DNA of 64,000 nucleotides from Portulaca oleracea (lineage: Eukaryota > Streptophyta > Magnoliopsida > Caryophyllales > Portulacaceae). The notes under the pieces were generated by a model that made no database searches, was not told the DNA's origin, and saw only the letters and a program-made list of their open reading frames with translations. Position 1 is the first letter of the stretch. Each line of letters starts with the position of its first letter. Shown piece after piece: positions 47,175 to 58,907 of this stretch. The stretch spans positions 40,553,713-40,617,712 of the forward strand of contig CM055879.1 of NCBI GenBank assembly GCA_029582165.1. The letters run 5' to 3'. Both the position numbers and the translations under genes were made by a program.

Positions 47175-48122
47175 TCAAATGTCGTTTTGAACTCCTAACT
47201 TTTGTGCGGTTCTCCATGGGCAGACATTGACGGCTGAACCATTATCCACGAGAACAAGTGGTATGGTTTGAGTAGAGCACATGGCGGTGAGGTAAAGAGC
47301 TTTGTTGTGAGAACCTCCCTCCTCGGGTAAGTCTTCATCCCCGAAGGTGATGGTAGGCTTCCCGGAGGTAATGTGGGAGATGATATCCTCTGGTGATGCT
47401 GAGGTAGGGACCATGAGTTTATTGAAGGCATCCAGCAGTATTTGCCTATGGTCCTGCGAAGCGCATAAAAGCTGCCAAATTGTGACTTCGGCCTTGGTTT
47501 TCTTCAGCTGTGTGAGGAAAGGATCTTCTGGCGGAGGTGTAGGGGTTTCTGTCGTTTCGGGATTAGGGGTCGCTGCCGGCGAGGTAGTATTCTTGTTATA
47601 GTAGCGACCGGACCGAGTAAGAACTGCAGCCTGAGGAATTGTTTTTTCTTCCACATCCCCTCCGTCGTCAGAAGAGTCATATAATGGATGCTTATTGGTT
47701 TCAGGGTCAGTGGCCTCTTCGCCTTCTTCTTCACTTTCACTGTCCCAAATGCCGTTGATGATGAGTTCCTCCGTAAGCGGGAGAAGAACTGAGACAAATT
47801 GACCCATATCGGTGATGAGAGTGGACGGGTCAAAAATGTTCTCCTCCAAAAAGACGGCATTGGTGTGATTGGGCAATGGGTTCTCTTTGTTGTTGGGTTT
47901 TCGAGACGGGTTTGGTGGAGGAATAACACCGTCTCGGATTAGCCCTTCGATCTTATTTTTCAAAGACCAACATACTTCGGTGTCATGACCTCGACTGCGA
48001 TGGAAGTTGCAGTATTTGTTCCCATCCCACCTCGGAGGCTTAACCTCAGGTTCAGGGGTCGGCAGGGGCAATTGGATGACCCCCTTTCTCACCAGTCTTT
48101 CCAATGCCCTGGCATAAGACAT
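47175..48122 (-). pseudogene. Gag C terminus (zinc knuckle) and protease active site
   Basis: Open segment of 315 codons. It contains a CCHC-like nucleic-acid knuckle, YCNFHRSRGHDTEVCWSLK, then an acidic and Pro/Thr-rich linker. The protease active-site block IPLVLVDNGSAVNVCP uses DNG in place of the common DSG/DTG, as is usual in the Tat lineage. The frame is broken on both sides relative to gag and to the next segment. Confidence 0.82.
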
Positions 48123-49244
48123 ATCCAGCGGGTGGTAAGAGTTGAACCTCGGAGTGTATTGCCTTCGTTGGATGGAATTAGTCTCACAGCTTTTACGAGG
48201 GGGCTAGGCGTGCTAGTGGCCCTCCTGTTGGAGCTAGATCCTTTCCAACCAGAATGTTGTGTGCTTTTTTCATTGTTAGCAGCTTCAATTTGAACACATA
48301 AGTCCTTTAAAGTCTCAAAGTCTTTGATGGATTGGAAACCAAAATGCCGAGTGATGCGGGGATGGATTCCTTGTCTGAAGGTGCTTAGTTGCATTCGAAG
48401 GCGGACTCGTCGATTTCAGATAACATGGAGTGCCATCGTCAGAATAAGAGAGGAATGATTCATCCTCCTTTTGTTTCATGGAAGTTAAATCATCCACAAT
48501 GACCTCCTTTGTTTCAGCGATCAAATGGCTTATGAAGGCTTTGAATAACTCATCCAAGGCTGGTCTTAACTTCGGGGTAGATTTTGGTACCATACCTTGG
48601 CCTTACCTTCTAGAGTGGAAGGGAAGGCGTGGTATAGAGACCTTCGCCTACCTTATGGAGGAGCCACCTCAAGAATTCCTCCAGTGATGCGATGGATTTT
48701 CTGGAGGGTCTAAATTTCATGTTTGCACCTCAACCTTGTCCCTTATTCTCGATACACAATGTTTGGGGATGGCAAAATCCATACAGGGTCGGTGAAGGTT
48801 GGATCTGGCCATCATCCTCCTAGTGAGCAAGTCAACCTTCTCTTCAAGCTTTCTGACATAAGGGTCCTCCGGAGTTTTGGAGCCCTTTGGTGTAAGTTTG
48901 GACCTGACCTCACCAGACGATTTAATTTGTAGGCCTTCAGTTTTGGTTTTGAGGCGTTGCCTTCTATCCCCGTCATCATCCTCGGCCTCAGACTCAGACT
49001 CATAATAGTTTTCCTCTTCTTCGACTTCAACACCTAGCCTTTTATTGAGCTGCCTAATGGCCTCCAGCATGCCATTCATGGTCTGTTGGCTTTCGTTGAA
49101 CCTTTTTTCCAACTTTTCATTAGTCCTATCCTCCAAATCTGATATGTAAAAGGCTATTGCTTCCTGTATCCTCTCATATAGCCCATCAGGTAGCTTGTCA
49201 CCAGAACTTTCCCCGGAAAGGTTGTTGTTAGGAGATCCCGACAT
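48123..49244 (-). pseudogene. Gag N terminus and capsid region, frameshifted
   Basis: Starts at ATG 49244 (MSGSPNNNLSGESSGDK). A coiled-coil-like acidic N terminus and PEDPYVRKLEEKVDLLTRRM lead to the capsid. From about 48717 on, the capsid (retrotransposon gag motifs such as HLIAETKEVIVDDLTSMKQ..ESFLSY and FKDFETLKDLCVQIE-like words) is spread over at least three frames, so several indels have broken it. Confidence 0.75.
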
Positions 49245-50460
49245 GATAGATTCACTGGATTGAGCCGACAGTCTGTAATTGGGATTGCGAATAAGCCTGC
49301 CGGTTTGTGGGTCACGGATGCGGGCTCGGAGATGGTCTGTTATCTTGCCTGCATAGAAACTGATTAGTGCTCGAAAGAACTTTTACGCTAACCACCCAAT
49401 GTATGCATGACTTAGCGGACCTATATGAACCTGGGACATGGACGCGACGCCTATATGCTGACACAAGGGTGACTCACCCACTTTATGGGAGTGCATGTCC
49501 TAACTCTACATGGACCTAGTATGCGGACTGACAACATTAATCGTCTATTGGGTCCTTACTTGGATCGAGTCACGATCGCTTTCGGTTTCGGGCTCAGATT
49601 CAAGTAACAGATGCAATAGGGATTAGACTTAGGGAATATCATAAAGGGCCGAATAGGATCAATAGCAAGGCATTGGGCTGTCCGTGGGGTGAAGCAGTCA
49701 GGCCCGAAGAGAAAAGAGAAGGCCAGACTGGTAGGAAACCCGTCTGGGTTCTTCTTCCCCTAACTGGGCCCCGTTCCGTCAATTACAAGCAGATGGGCCA
49801 GTCCTGATGGCCAAGAACCCGTCTGGGTTTCTGACGCGCAAGGCCCACACTGACGGACAATTGACACGAATGGGTTTGGCTGACAGCCGTAAACCCGCCT
49901 GCGGGTTTCTGATAAGCCAAAGTGCACCTTGCATGTTCCTACGCGGACTAGAACGACTCCCGACTCATGTTTGGGCTAGACACTTGGACTCAACTTTTAC
50001 AGGATTAAATCACATAACATACAGATGTGGGATGGGCCTATCCATGGTTTTAGATTCAAGGTTTTTCTAGGTTTAGGGAGATGAATAGGGTACCACATGT
50101 TCTCGCCCCGGTGCATTTTCCTTGTATGGAATTCAAGGAAGAATGTGTGGGGTGTTGCTCTCTGGGTTTCAAGGAAACCTTTAGAGTGTAACACGGGGAG
50201 AGGAGAGATCAAATGCTTGGCGATGTAAGTGCATCCCGCAAGTAGTGACCTCCCGCTCTCGGGGTTAATTCCTAGTTTTAAAACCTAAACCAACGCTTTT
50301 GTGCTCCCCAGCCATAAAGGCCCAAGAGTAGCCTGGTATGCAATATGCCTAAAAAAAAATGATAAAAATGTGAAATAAATCAATTCCTCCTTTTTTTTTT
50401 TACAAAAAAAAAACACTAAAATTCAATTCTTTCAAGTTTTACCCTCTTTTTAAGTTTAAG
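49245..50460 (-). other. Leader between 5' LTR and gag, with palindromes
   Basis: Non-coding leader of the element. It holds GAAACCC-GTCT-GGGTTC-type palindromes near 49735-49752, 49813-49831 and 49890-49910, in the opposite orientation to the transcript. No supported coding region. Confidence 0.7.
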
Positions 50461-50478
50461 TCCCCAGTGGAGTCGCCA
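50461..50478 (-). other. Primer binding site
   Basis: Minus-strand TGGCGACTCCACTGGGGA, 3 nt after the 5' LTR end. It begins TGG, complementary to tRNA CCA, and resembles the tRNA-Arg type PBS reported for Ogre/Tat elements. The tRNA identity is inference. Confidence 0.8.
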
Positions 50479-50481
50479 ATC

Positions 50482-51627
50482 TGTAGACACCGAAAAATCG
50501 GCCGATGACCTTTTTTTTCGCGGCGCTACTTAAAAGTGATTGGGAGCCGACTAGGATTGCTTAACCTTAAATAAGGTTGGACTTTCAAGAATAAATTTGA
50601 GTTAACAGATTTAGCGCTCGAGGTTTACCTTTTAAAGAAAGAAGATTGAAAGAAACGAAAAAAAAAAAAAGAAAAAGAAACAGGGAACCCGTCTGAGTTA
50701 AGAACCTAGACGGGTTCGCCGCAAAACCCTACGAAAAGGAAACAAAAAAAGTAAAAAGAAGCAAGGAAAAGAAGCAGGAACCCGTCTGGGTTCCTAAGGA
50801 ACCAAGCCGGGTTCCTTTGGTGTTAATCACAAATTGGGCCGTAAAAAAAAAGACGTAGAAAGAAAAAAAAAGAAAACCAAAATACAAAAAAAAGAAAAGA
50901 GTCGCCAGTTGAATTTTAGGATAAAAACAACAAACCATAAAATATAGACTCCAGCCTGCGAATCCAGAGATGGATTCGGGGGTAAGGTTACGAATTTGAT
51001 AATTAAAATCACCAAACCCGCCTATTCAACGAATAGACTCTACTAGAATTAAATTAAAGCGAAAGATTTGAAAAAAGGGGGGAGGAATTGAATAAATTTC
51101 ATAGATTTATCATTAATGTCATGCAAATAATAAAAAGAGCAAAAAACGATAAATAACTACATCTTTACAACAACTATGCTAACCTTTGATGAAGTAGCAT
51201 GCAAGGGGGAGAGAAGAGAGAGAATATACTAGTGTCAATACTCCTAGTATATTCTGGTGTATTCTGGTGTCTTTTTTCTCTGTCCCTTTGGAAGGGAAAG
51301 AAGGGTTTAATTTATAGTGGAATGGGGGAGGCAAGGGGGTGCGTTTTTAGGGTTCAAGATAGCATAGCCGCCAGCCAACTGGCCCAGAACCCGACGGTTC
51401 CCCGATGAGTCGAGCTGTGCTCAGCCCAAGGAACCCAGACGGGTTCCTGTCTGGCTTAAACAGGCTTTTTGGCCTTATAGAACTCAGCCGGTTTGCTTTG
51501 TGATTACTGGGCTGTTTTGCTTGTTCTCGGGTTAGGAACGAGATGGGCTTGCATGCTACTAAATTAATCGGCCAGCTTATTTTCTAAAACTAGTACTAAA
51601 ATATTGATACAAAATTCAGCGTCTACA
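50482..51627 (-). mobile_element. Complete 5' LTR of the Tat element (copy B)
   Basis: 1146 bp bounded by TGTAGACACC and GCGTCTACA, followed by GCCTT (51628-51632), the same target word as at copy A. It carries a perfect palindrome AGGAACCC-GTCT-GGGTTCCT at 50776-50795 and another at 51430-51447 whose complement has the same sequence. Confidence 0.93.
51310..51316 (-). promoter_or_regulatory. LTR TATA box
   Basis: Minus-strand TATAAAT (CACTATAAATTAAAC), about 310 bp into the LTR. The palindrome at 51430-51447 is about 115 bp upstream. It sets U3 at about 340 bp. The same site exists in copy A near 28146-28152. Confidence 0.6.
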
Positions 51628-54600
51628 GCCTTGCAGAGGACGCTTCTTATTTTATGAATAACAACACACACCAAATTCACCCTTTGGTGTTTACTCTCAA
51701 TCGATCCTAAGTCCGTCTAGGAATCGATTTCACAAGCATCAATCAACCCTAAATCCGTTCAGGATTGATTACACTCAACTTCTCACAATCACCAAATCTC
51801 GCTCAAAATAGAAAACGCTATTTCTATTTCGAACACCCGATTTCTTCCATGGAATCGTTGATTTCTTTCATCTTCCAAGTCTTCTATTTATGTTGCTGGT
51901 TGGGTGTACTAAGCCGTTGGAGAATTGTCCAAGATTGGATGCTTTTCTTCCTTCCATTCTTGATAGTTTCCTTAGATGGCGCCTTCCATATTTGATGCAG
52001 ATTCTGGAAATCATATCTTCATGCAAGATTTTCCTAAAATAAGAAGGTAGCAATTAGTTAATCTAATTAGGAGAGGAATAAAATCCAAATCTTCCCAGAG
52101 TATATTCTATAAAACTTCCCTGTTTGTTTTTGCTCAAAACGTATTCCTTGTTGTTTGTAATCTTCGTTCTTCTGTCTTGCTGAATGTCCTTGTTGCTGGC
52201 AAGGCAAAATTCCTTGATCCTGCATAGGCCAATGTCCTTTGCACAGAGGAGGATTCTACAATCATAGAATAAGATGTGAATCTTTCCATGCGCATCATAT
52301 ATTTTCTAGCTATTCGAATTTTGGCTTTCATTCAAAACTGATTCAGATCCAAGGTCCTTGAGCCTGAGTTTATCAACATCGTTGAGGGGTTCTAACAATG
52401 AATAATATACTTATTGGTGCAGTCATACAAATTACTTGACAATAGACCACTGACGGATCCCGGGCATGAGTAAGGGTGGCACGGCCACTAGTAACACAAA
52501 AAAATTACTAATTTAGTGTAATTTGTGATAAAAATTATGAATTTTATGTATATTATATGAATATAATTAATAGTGTATTGGTCACTTCTAATTAGAAGAT
52601 CTAAATTTGCCACTGCGATTGACGTAGATATTGTCAAATTATTTTCTGATTACTAGTCGCCGGCTGCGGGATTGGTGGGCTGGCGTGTTTGCTCTGGCAG
52701 TAATGGTTTCCATGGAGAAGGAGCTGGCATGGATTGAAAGAGATTGAAGATGGGTAGAAGAAGGGGGGTGGAGAGAGAAAATGATGGGATGCTGAGGTGG
52801 ATAAGTCAAATGCTGATTAGGCATATAACACAAGTCATCAACAAGACTCCTCCGCCTGCCATGTCACTCGCCACTGAGTTACTCAATTTTTGACTCGGTG
52901 ACGTGCTACTAAAAACGACAATGTGAAAAGATCAGATTATTAAGAATCAAATCTAAAGTTCAAATTTCTATTTTGGGCCAAAGCTCAGATTATTTAAATC
53001 TAATTTCCCTTGTAATAAAAGTGGAAAACTATAAAAACATTATCAAATTATACAAAGATTAAACGTTGAATATGAGTCCCAAATTCGTTAACTCAAGAAT
53101 TAATGGCAGCGACGTACGGTGATCAATTGACTCAAATGATCACTTAATAATAATAGTAGTAATTAATAAAAGGAAAAGAAAGGAGTGCCGACAAGTAGAT
53201 TTGATCCTGTAAGTGTAAAGTTAGGGTTGCTGACAAATGGCAGGCCACCCTGCATGGCCCTGACAAATAACTGTCTACGTAAAGCTTACTGTGCCATGCA
53301 CGTACTCATCACTTTCCTCTATTTTTAATTAGGGCATACAAACATGGCATCCATATCAATACACTTTGACATCCAATGCTTACCTTCTCTGCCGTGTAAC
53401 GCACCAATCTTCCTATACTTTAACTGCTTTTCTTCATCTCATCTTTTACCCTTTTTTTATTTTTCAAACCGGGTAAATTTATTATGAACTTATTTATTTA
53501 GTGAACAACTATCTCAGAAATAATCACTAACAAGTTTAACAAATGGTAAAAAGTAAATATCAAATTGTTTATTATAAGCATGATTAGGCTATCAGGAATG
53601 GTGCTCAAAAACACCAAGAATAGAGAAGAGAATGAAAAAATTATATAAAAAAGGTATACCTAAGTATGTTGCAAGATATTTGGACCATTCTTGAAATACG
53701 GAGAGAGAAAAAATGGGAAGAGAGAGATAGAGAGACTAAGAGAGAGAAAGATATTAAATAAAATTTATTTTATTTTATCTTTTCTTTTTTATACTATTTT
53801 AATAATTATATATTACTCATTCCTCGCTCCATTCCTCAACTCATTTTTCACCATTAACAATACACATTCTCCACTACAAATTAAAATAATACTAAATTTA
53901 TTATTTATATACTTAGTGTCATTCATTTTGAAGAATGTCATTGTGGATAGTGTTATTAACTCGACAATTTTCACTGATGGAAAATATTTTACTCATGTGG
54001 AAATTGAATATCAATGAAAAGCATTAAAAAAAATGAAATAATTACCACTTGAGTATCAGGAGTTTCATTATGCCTTCTTTTTCCATTGGCTTACCCCACC
54101 TCTCGTTATCCTTAGCTAAAGTCTCACATCATCAACGTCATTGTTAGTCATTTGCCTCTTTTAAGGAAAAGTATCGAATATTCCACAAGAAATATTAGCA
54201 ATGCATGTTGGATTTTTCCCTGTATATGATTTAGATGCTAGCTAGTATTTCATTTTCAAGAATATTAGAGAAAAATATATGTAGTATGAGTAGTTCTCTA
54301 GTCATTCACAAGCCCCACATAGAAATCAGAGGATCTTGATATATAAAATTGAATTTTTATTAATTAGCCTGATATGCATCTTATTATGATTATTGACATT
54401 TATAGATACTAGTATGCCCAACCTGTAATGATCCGATAATAATAAATATCAATTTTGGTATTCAAAATGTCAACTAGAAACTTCATACATAACATGAACA
54501 ATTAATTAATGTTAATTCAATTAATGTAATTTTTACTTATTAAAAAATATGAAAAATATTCAAATCATATTAGTTCAACAACAGGACGAATTATATATTT

Positions 54601-55595
54601 ATTTGAACTTATCTCTATCATAATATCATGTGAACATAACTCTACAATAAATAGTATTATTGATTTAACAACTACTTGTTGATCAACGATGAAAGTATAT
54701 GGCAAAATGACTAAAACATAGTTATATGGTTTAGACCCGACCTGTTCTTTTCTGCGATGGGTAAAGTGTGGTAATGTTATGGTATGGTAAATGTGAATAG
54801 TGTGATATGATGTGATATAATGTGGTAAATTATGGTTGTTGTGATAAAATGTGTTATGGTATGGTAATATGTAATGGTTTGCAGTTGTAGTACGAAACCA
54901 CACAAAATAACAGAACCTTAATTTTATCTACAAAAAATGTGTGGGATTAATAAACTACAAATTGAATAGGCAAATGAGTATCTAACATCAGTAATATGAT
55001 ATATTTTTGTGGATAAAAACTATAATTAATACAAAATGAAAAGATGTAAAAGTAAAATAGTATGATAAGTGTACAGAAGCATTAGTTTTTATTGATTTGA
55101 GGAACGGATCAGGCGACTTCAATTTCGAGGTGGATCCGCTAAATTTTCGATTTTCTATGTTCGGTTAATTTTTGGTTTCGGGTCAAAAAAACCATGTTTA
55201 GAACTCATGATTTTCAGCCAGTTTTGGATTGGGTCAATTTTTGTGGAGCTCTATATGCTTACTCTCCGCAAAGCGCTGGTTCGGAAAAAGCCTCTTATCC
55301 GATTGATAGTCTTGATGAATGCCTGGTTTCTATGGGTAATCTTGATGTGGGTCAACTGCCAACTAGCGATTATCCGTGTTTATGTCTGTAATACAGGCCC
55401 AACATTATAGAAAGGTCAGGATCCATCGGCCCAATTCGCTTTTCGAGCCTAGCCCAAGCCACCGTAATGGGCTTCCATGTAGTATTGAGTTTTTGACTAT
55501 GAGATGCCCATAAATCCAATTGACCATGAGGTTCCTCATGTAAGGTTTTAAATTGCACAGAAAATAGAGGATCTAACTCGCTCAATTTAATGTCC
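51628..55595. repeat. Duplicated flank, copy B
   Basis: Counterpart of 28496-32474. It starts at the GCCTT target word, includes the right part of the older solo LTR (to 52397, GGGGTTCTAACA then ATGAA), and ends at TTTAATGTCCA, where unique sequence begins. Non-coding. Confidence 0.9.
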
Positions 55596-57154
55596 ACCTA
55601 CCTACGCCAGAAATCACCTTAGACCACTCCCAGACGAACGAGCGACCGACGCCTAGACCACCACCCTTTTATCTCTTCTCGAGCCTCCCTCCCCCCGAAC
55701 TCTCTCAAACTCCGTCCAATTTTTAGATTGGATGTCAGTAAAGTGAAACTATGATTCGTCTAGATATCTTTAAAAAAGAATTCACAAGAAAAATTTTCTT
55801 AGAATTCCTACCAATCGCACCCTTAAATCATTAGTATCATGTCAAAGGAGATAGGATAAGGGTTGAAAATGCATGCATGTAACAAACCACTCCAAAGAGT
55901 CAGGAAGCCTCGGGAAGACCCTCCAATCATATTCAGAGGGCAGTTAAATTATCGTCAGCTTGTCATCATATCAAGATGGGCCAGCCCAGCCCATGCACCT
56001 AATATGCTCAAAATAGGTGGGTCCCAATAGCCTAGCACAGTTAATGAGTTTGTTCCACCCAAAACAAAAAGATAATGAGTTTGTTTCAAACCTCCTCCAA
56101 TTTCCACACCTAATTTTCATACTATTAATTCCTTCATTTTGTTTTCCTTTACTCATTTTGTTTGGTAAGGCTGGCTTTCGTGTAATTTTGATCCTCCATA
56201 ACTATCCAAGTGAAAAATATATTATTGGACCGACCATATGTGAACAGTAATTACAATTCTACAATGCAAATAGGTATTAAAAATAATGTTCAAATTTATA
56301 TCACCATGACTTCTATTACCAACTTTAGAATTTCGTAGATCTTATTGTGGGTAGTCCCAAGTGATTCATAAATATCCAACTTATCAAATTCAATGTCTAA
56401 ATTTGTCTATTGAAAAGTGATCGCACATTCACACGTTTTTCTTAATTTGGAGAGAAATAAAATCTAAGACAAACACCATATCCATAATATAGTCTATTTG
56501 ATTATTCAAGCTTGCTATATTCTAACTTATAACACATGTAAGTTGCAACAGTTTAATTTCTTTCTTAAGAATATAAGACTTCGTCTTGTTTTAGTTCAAC
56601 TATCAAAATATCACTTGTGTACCGCTCAATTGAAATACCTTCCATTAATGGCTTCTTCTAAAAAAAATATTCTTTAAATTAACAATACAAAAAATTGCGT
56701 TTTATTAAAAAATCCCATGAAATTTTCTATTTTTGAAAAAAACTCAATTTAAATGTATTGTTTTGTCACATAGTTATAACTAAAGACAACTCGTATTCTT
56801 AATATAATTACAGACATGATATATGAATTGGAATGTGAATGATTCAATTCAATTTTATATCTCATGTAAGTGATTGGGATTTAATGGTATTTTGAATGTT
56901 GCAATTCAATGCATATACATATGTTATAAAAATACCAATAATTCAACGTGAAGAATAGAATACTTTTTATTCCATGCAAATATATGTAACACCATAACAA
57001 ATAATCAATTAGAACTTTACGTACTGGACATACAAATAAGAATATCACTATATATCATTATGGCATACCTATGGAGTGTACTACTATAAAATTTTCAGCG
57101 TATAAAAATTACACCCCCCCCCCAAAAAAAAAAAAGAAAAGAAAATACAAATAC
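55596..57154. other. Single-copy intergenic sequence
   Basis: Right flank beyond the duplication. AT-rich, no gene recognised. A C8-A12 homopolymer run lies at about 57115-57135, just before the end of the thaumatin-like gene. Confidence 0.5.
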
Positions 57155-57913
57155 CTAGGCGGAGGGACAGAAGGTTATGGTATAATCCGGCGACTCAAGG
57201 CAAGTGAACGTGCTACTCTTGTCATCATACGCGTAGCTATAAGCGCGTGGGCACGCCTTCTTGAACACCTCCGAATAACTCGACGGCTTACACGTGTCCG
57301 GTGACCCGTACGCCCCACTGCAACAATACTCCGGCGTGTTGAACTTCTCGCACGCGCTCCTGCACGCGACTGTGCTCCCGTCGCCGTCGCTGGTCACGCG
57401 TAGCTCCGAAGGGCACGCGCCGTTGAGGTCGACTTCACAGCCGGTGGTGGTGCAGTTGTCCCCCTTCCCTCCCTGCGGCGCCACCATCATCGGCAGGTTG
57501 TAACCGTCGACGAGGCTGACGTCGTAGAAGTCCTTGTTGTCGGCGCCGTCCAGGGTGAACTCCGCCAGGCTCGCCGGCGGAATTGCGCCGGCGCCGGCGC
57601 ACTCCAACTTCCCGGAGCCGCATTCGCCGGTCTTGCAGGAGAATTTCCCGGCGGAGTCGGTGGCGCAGAGGGTGCGGCCCCAGAGGCGGCCGCCCCACTT
57701 GGGTGGGGCGGCGATGGCCTTGGACTCGCCGTGGTTGAGGGAGAATCCGGTGGGGGTGAGCTGGCTGACGCCGGCGTTGGAGAGGATTCCGGGCCATACG
57801 GTGTAGCCGCAGTTGTTGATGAGGGTGAATGTGGTGGCTTCGGCACGGTGGTGCAGGGCGGCGAGGGCGAGGAGAGAGAGGATTACGGTGGTTGTTGCGG
57901 CGGTGGAAGCCAT
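57155..57913 (-). CDS. Short secreted thaumatin-like protein (PR-5 type)
   Basis: Intronless, 252 residues. The start is taken at 57913 (MASTAATTT...). A longer frame to 58114 would run through the TATA box and be promoter, not protein. It has a signal peptide (about 1-26, with VILSLLALAAL), then a mature thaumatin fold with 16 cysteines, KTGECGSGKLEC, AEF, DFYDVSLVDGYNLP and CRSACEKFNTPEYCCSGAYG, and it ends immediately after TITFCPSA. It lacks the C-terminal extension of the gene at 17354 and lacks a vacuolar tail, so secretion to the apoplast is likely. It is strongly GC-rich compared with the surroundings. It lies on the same strand as the other thaumatin-like gene, about 37 kb away. Confidence 0.93.
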   Translation of the reverse strand: MASTAATTTVILSLLALAALHHRAEATTFTLINNCGYTVWPGILSNAGVSQLTPTGFSLNHGESKAIAAPPKWGGRLWGRTLCATDSAGKFSCKTGECGSGKLECAGAGAIPPASLAEFTLDGADNKDFYDVSLVDGYNLPMMVAPQGGKGDNCTTTGCEVDLNGACPSELRVTSDGDGSTVACRSACEKFNTPEYCCSGAYGSPDTCKPSSYSEVFKKACPRAYSYAYDDKSSTFTCLESPDYTITFCPSA

Positions 57914-57977
57914 TGTTGCGGTGAAGGAGGAGGAGGAAGAAGAAGGTGGTTGGAGGTTGATTGGAGTTTGGGTGGTA

Positions 57978-57985
57978 TTTATATA
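57978..57985 (-). promoter_or_regulatory. TATA box of the short thaumatin-like gene
   Basis: TATATAAA on the minus strand, about 65 bp upstream of the ATG at 57913. This predicts a leader of about 35-40 nt. Confidence 0.75.
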
Positions 57986-58355
57986 GAAGTGGGTGGTGAA
58001 GATGGGTGAACGTTTTTTGAAGGGAAAATTGAAAGGGGGTAATCGTGGGAACATGGAGGGATGAATGAAAGGTGAAAAAAATACGAAATATTTACTACCA
58101 AATTGTATAGTCAAAATCTTAATACTTTCCTAACTACTCACTTAAAGAGGCTGTTTGGCCTACTTCTTAAAATAAACTACTTTCTATTTTCTGATTTTCT
58201 CACACAACGGGGTATAATGGTATGTTTGCTAGATTTCTTAAATCTCTCTTCATGCCATAATTACAGAGTTTCCATCTTTAATCAACGTTGATATTAGGCA
58301 AAAGATATTTTGATGGCACGACATTATTGTAGTCATGAAGATGTACAACAATATA

Positions 58356-58637
58356 CTCCCTCCGTCCTATATTATTTGTCCACTATTCCATTTTTGGATA
58401 TCCTAAAATTATGTCCACTTTCCTAAAATGGAAACTTTTATTTTATTGAAATTATTAAAATACCCTTAATTTGAATTTTAAAAGTATTTAAATATGGAAG
58501 GGAAAAGAATAAATAGTAGTTTTAAATTCAAAAATAAGGATATTATTAATATTTTATTGCTAATTAAGATTAATTTGTTGATTTTCCTTAAAATACATGT
58601 TAAATCTTAGGGGACAAATAATTTGGGACGGAGGGAG
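58356..58637. mobile_element. Stowaway-type MITE
   Basis: CTCCCTCCGTCCTATATTAT at the left and the complement (AATAATTTGGGACGGAGGGAG) at the right, with TA on both sides. AT-rich interior. Confidence 0.88.
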
Positions 58638-58687
58638 TATTCTTGGAATCTAATTATGATTAATTAAAACCTGGCTTTAAGATATTA

Positions 58688-58907
58688 CTCCCTCCATTCC
58701 AAATTAATTGACACTTTGATTAAATTTTGACCATTAATTACTCACAAATTATATTAAGATACAATATAATATGAAATTGTCGTCATTAGAAAGATACTTT
58801 ACTAAAAATTACGATGAAGATAACTTCATATTTCAACTTAGTATCATTTATTAATAATTAACGGTCAAAATTTAGTAAAAATATCAAGTAATTTGGGACA
58901 GAGGGAG
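58688..58907. mobile_element. Foldback Stowaway-type MITE
   Basis: 220 bp, CTCCCTCCATTCCAAATTAA / complement, TA on both sides. The arms share AATTTTGACCATTAATTACT with the element at 6529 and belong to the same family. Confidence 0.88.

Larger units (their letters stand above)
32497..51627 (-). mobile_element. Tat-lineage Ty3/gypsy retrotransposon (Ogre/Retand-like)
   Basis: A 19-kb element read right to left: complete 5' LTR (50482-51627), PBS, leader, gag, PR, RT, RNase H, archaeal-type RNase H, INT, two genes on the opposite strand, a 34-bp tandem array, PPT and a 3' LTR cut to 187 bp. Dual RNase H, very large size, protease motif DNGS and a GTGGGGGCTATC polypurine end are traits of the plant Tat lineage. 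The layout with a tandem array near the 3' LTR recalls Retand of Silene. Coding regions carry nonsense changes and frameshifts, so it is not autonomous. Confidence 0.9.

Noticed and set aside
57914..58114. N-terminal extension of the short thaumatin-like frame by 67 codons
   Set aside because: It runs through a good TATA box; the signal peptide begins at 57913.
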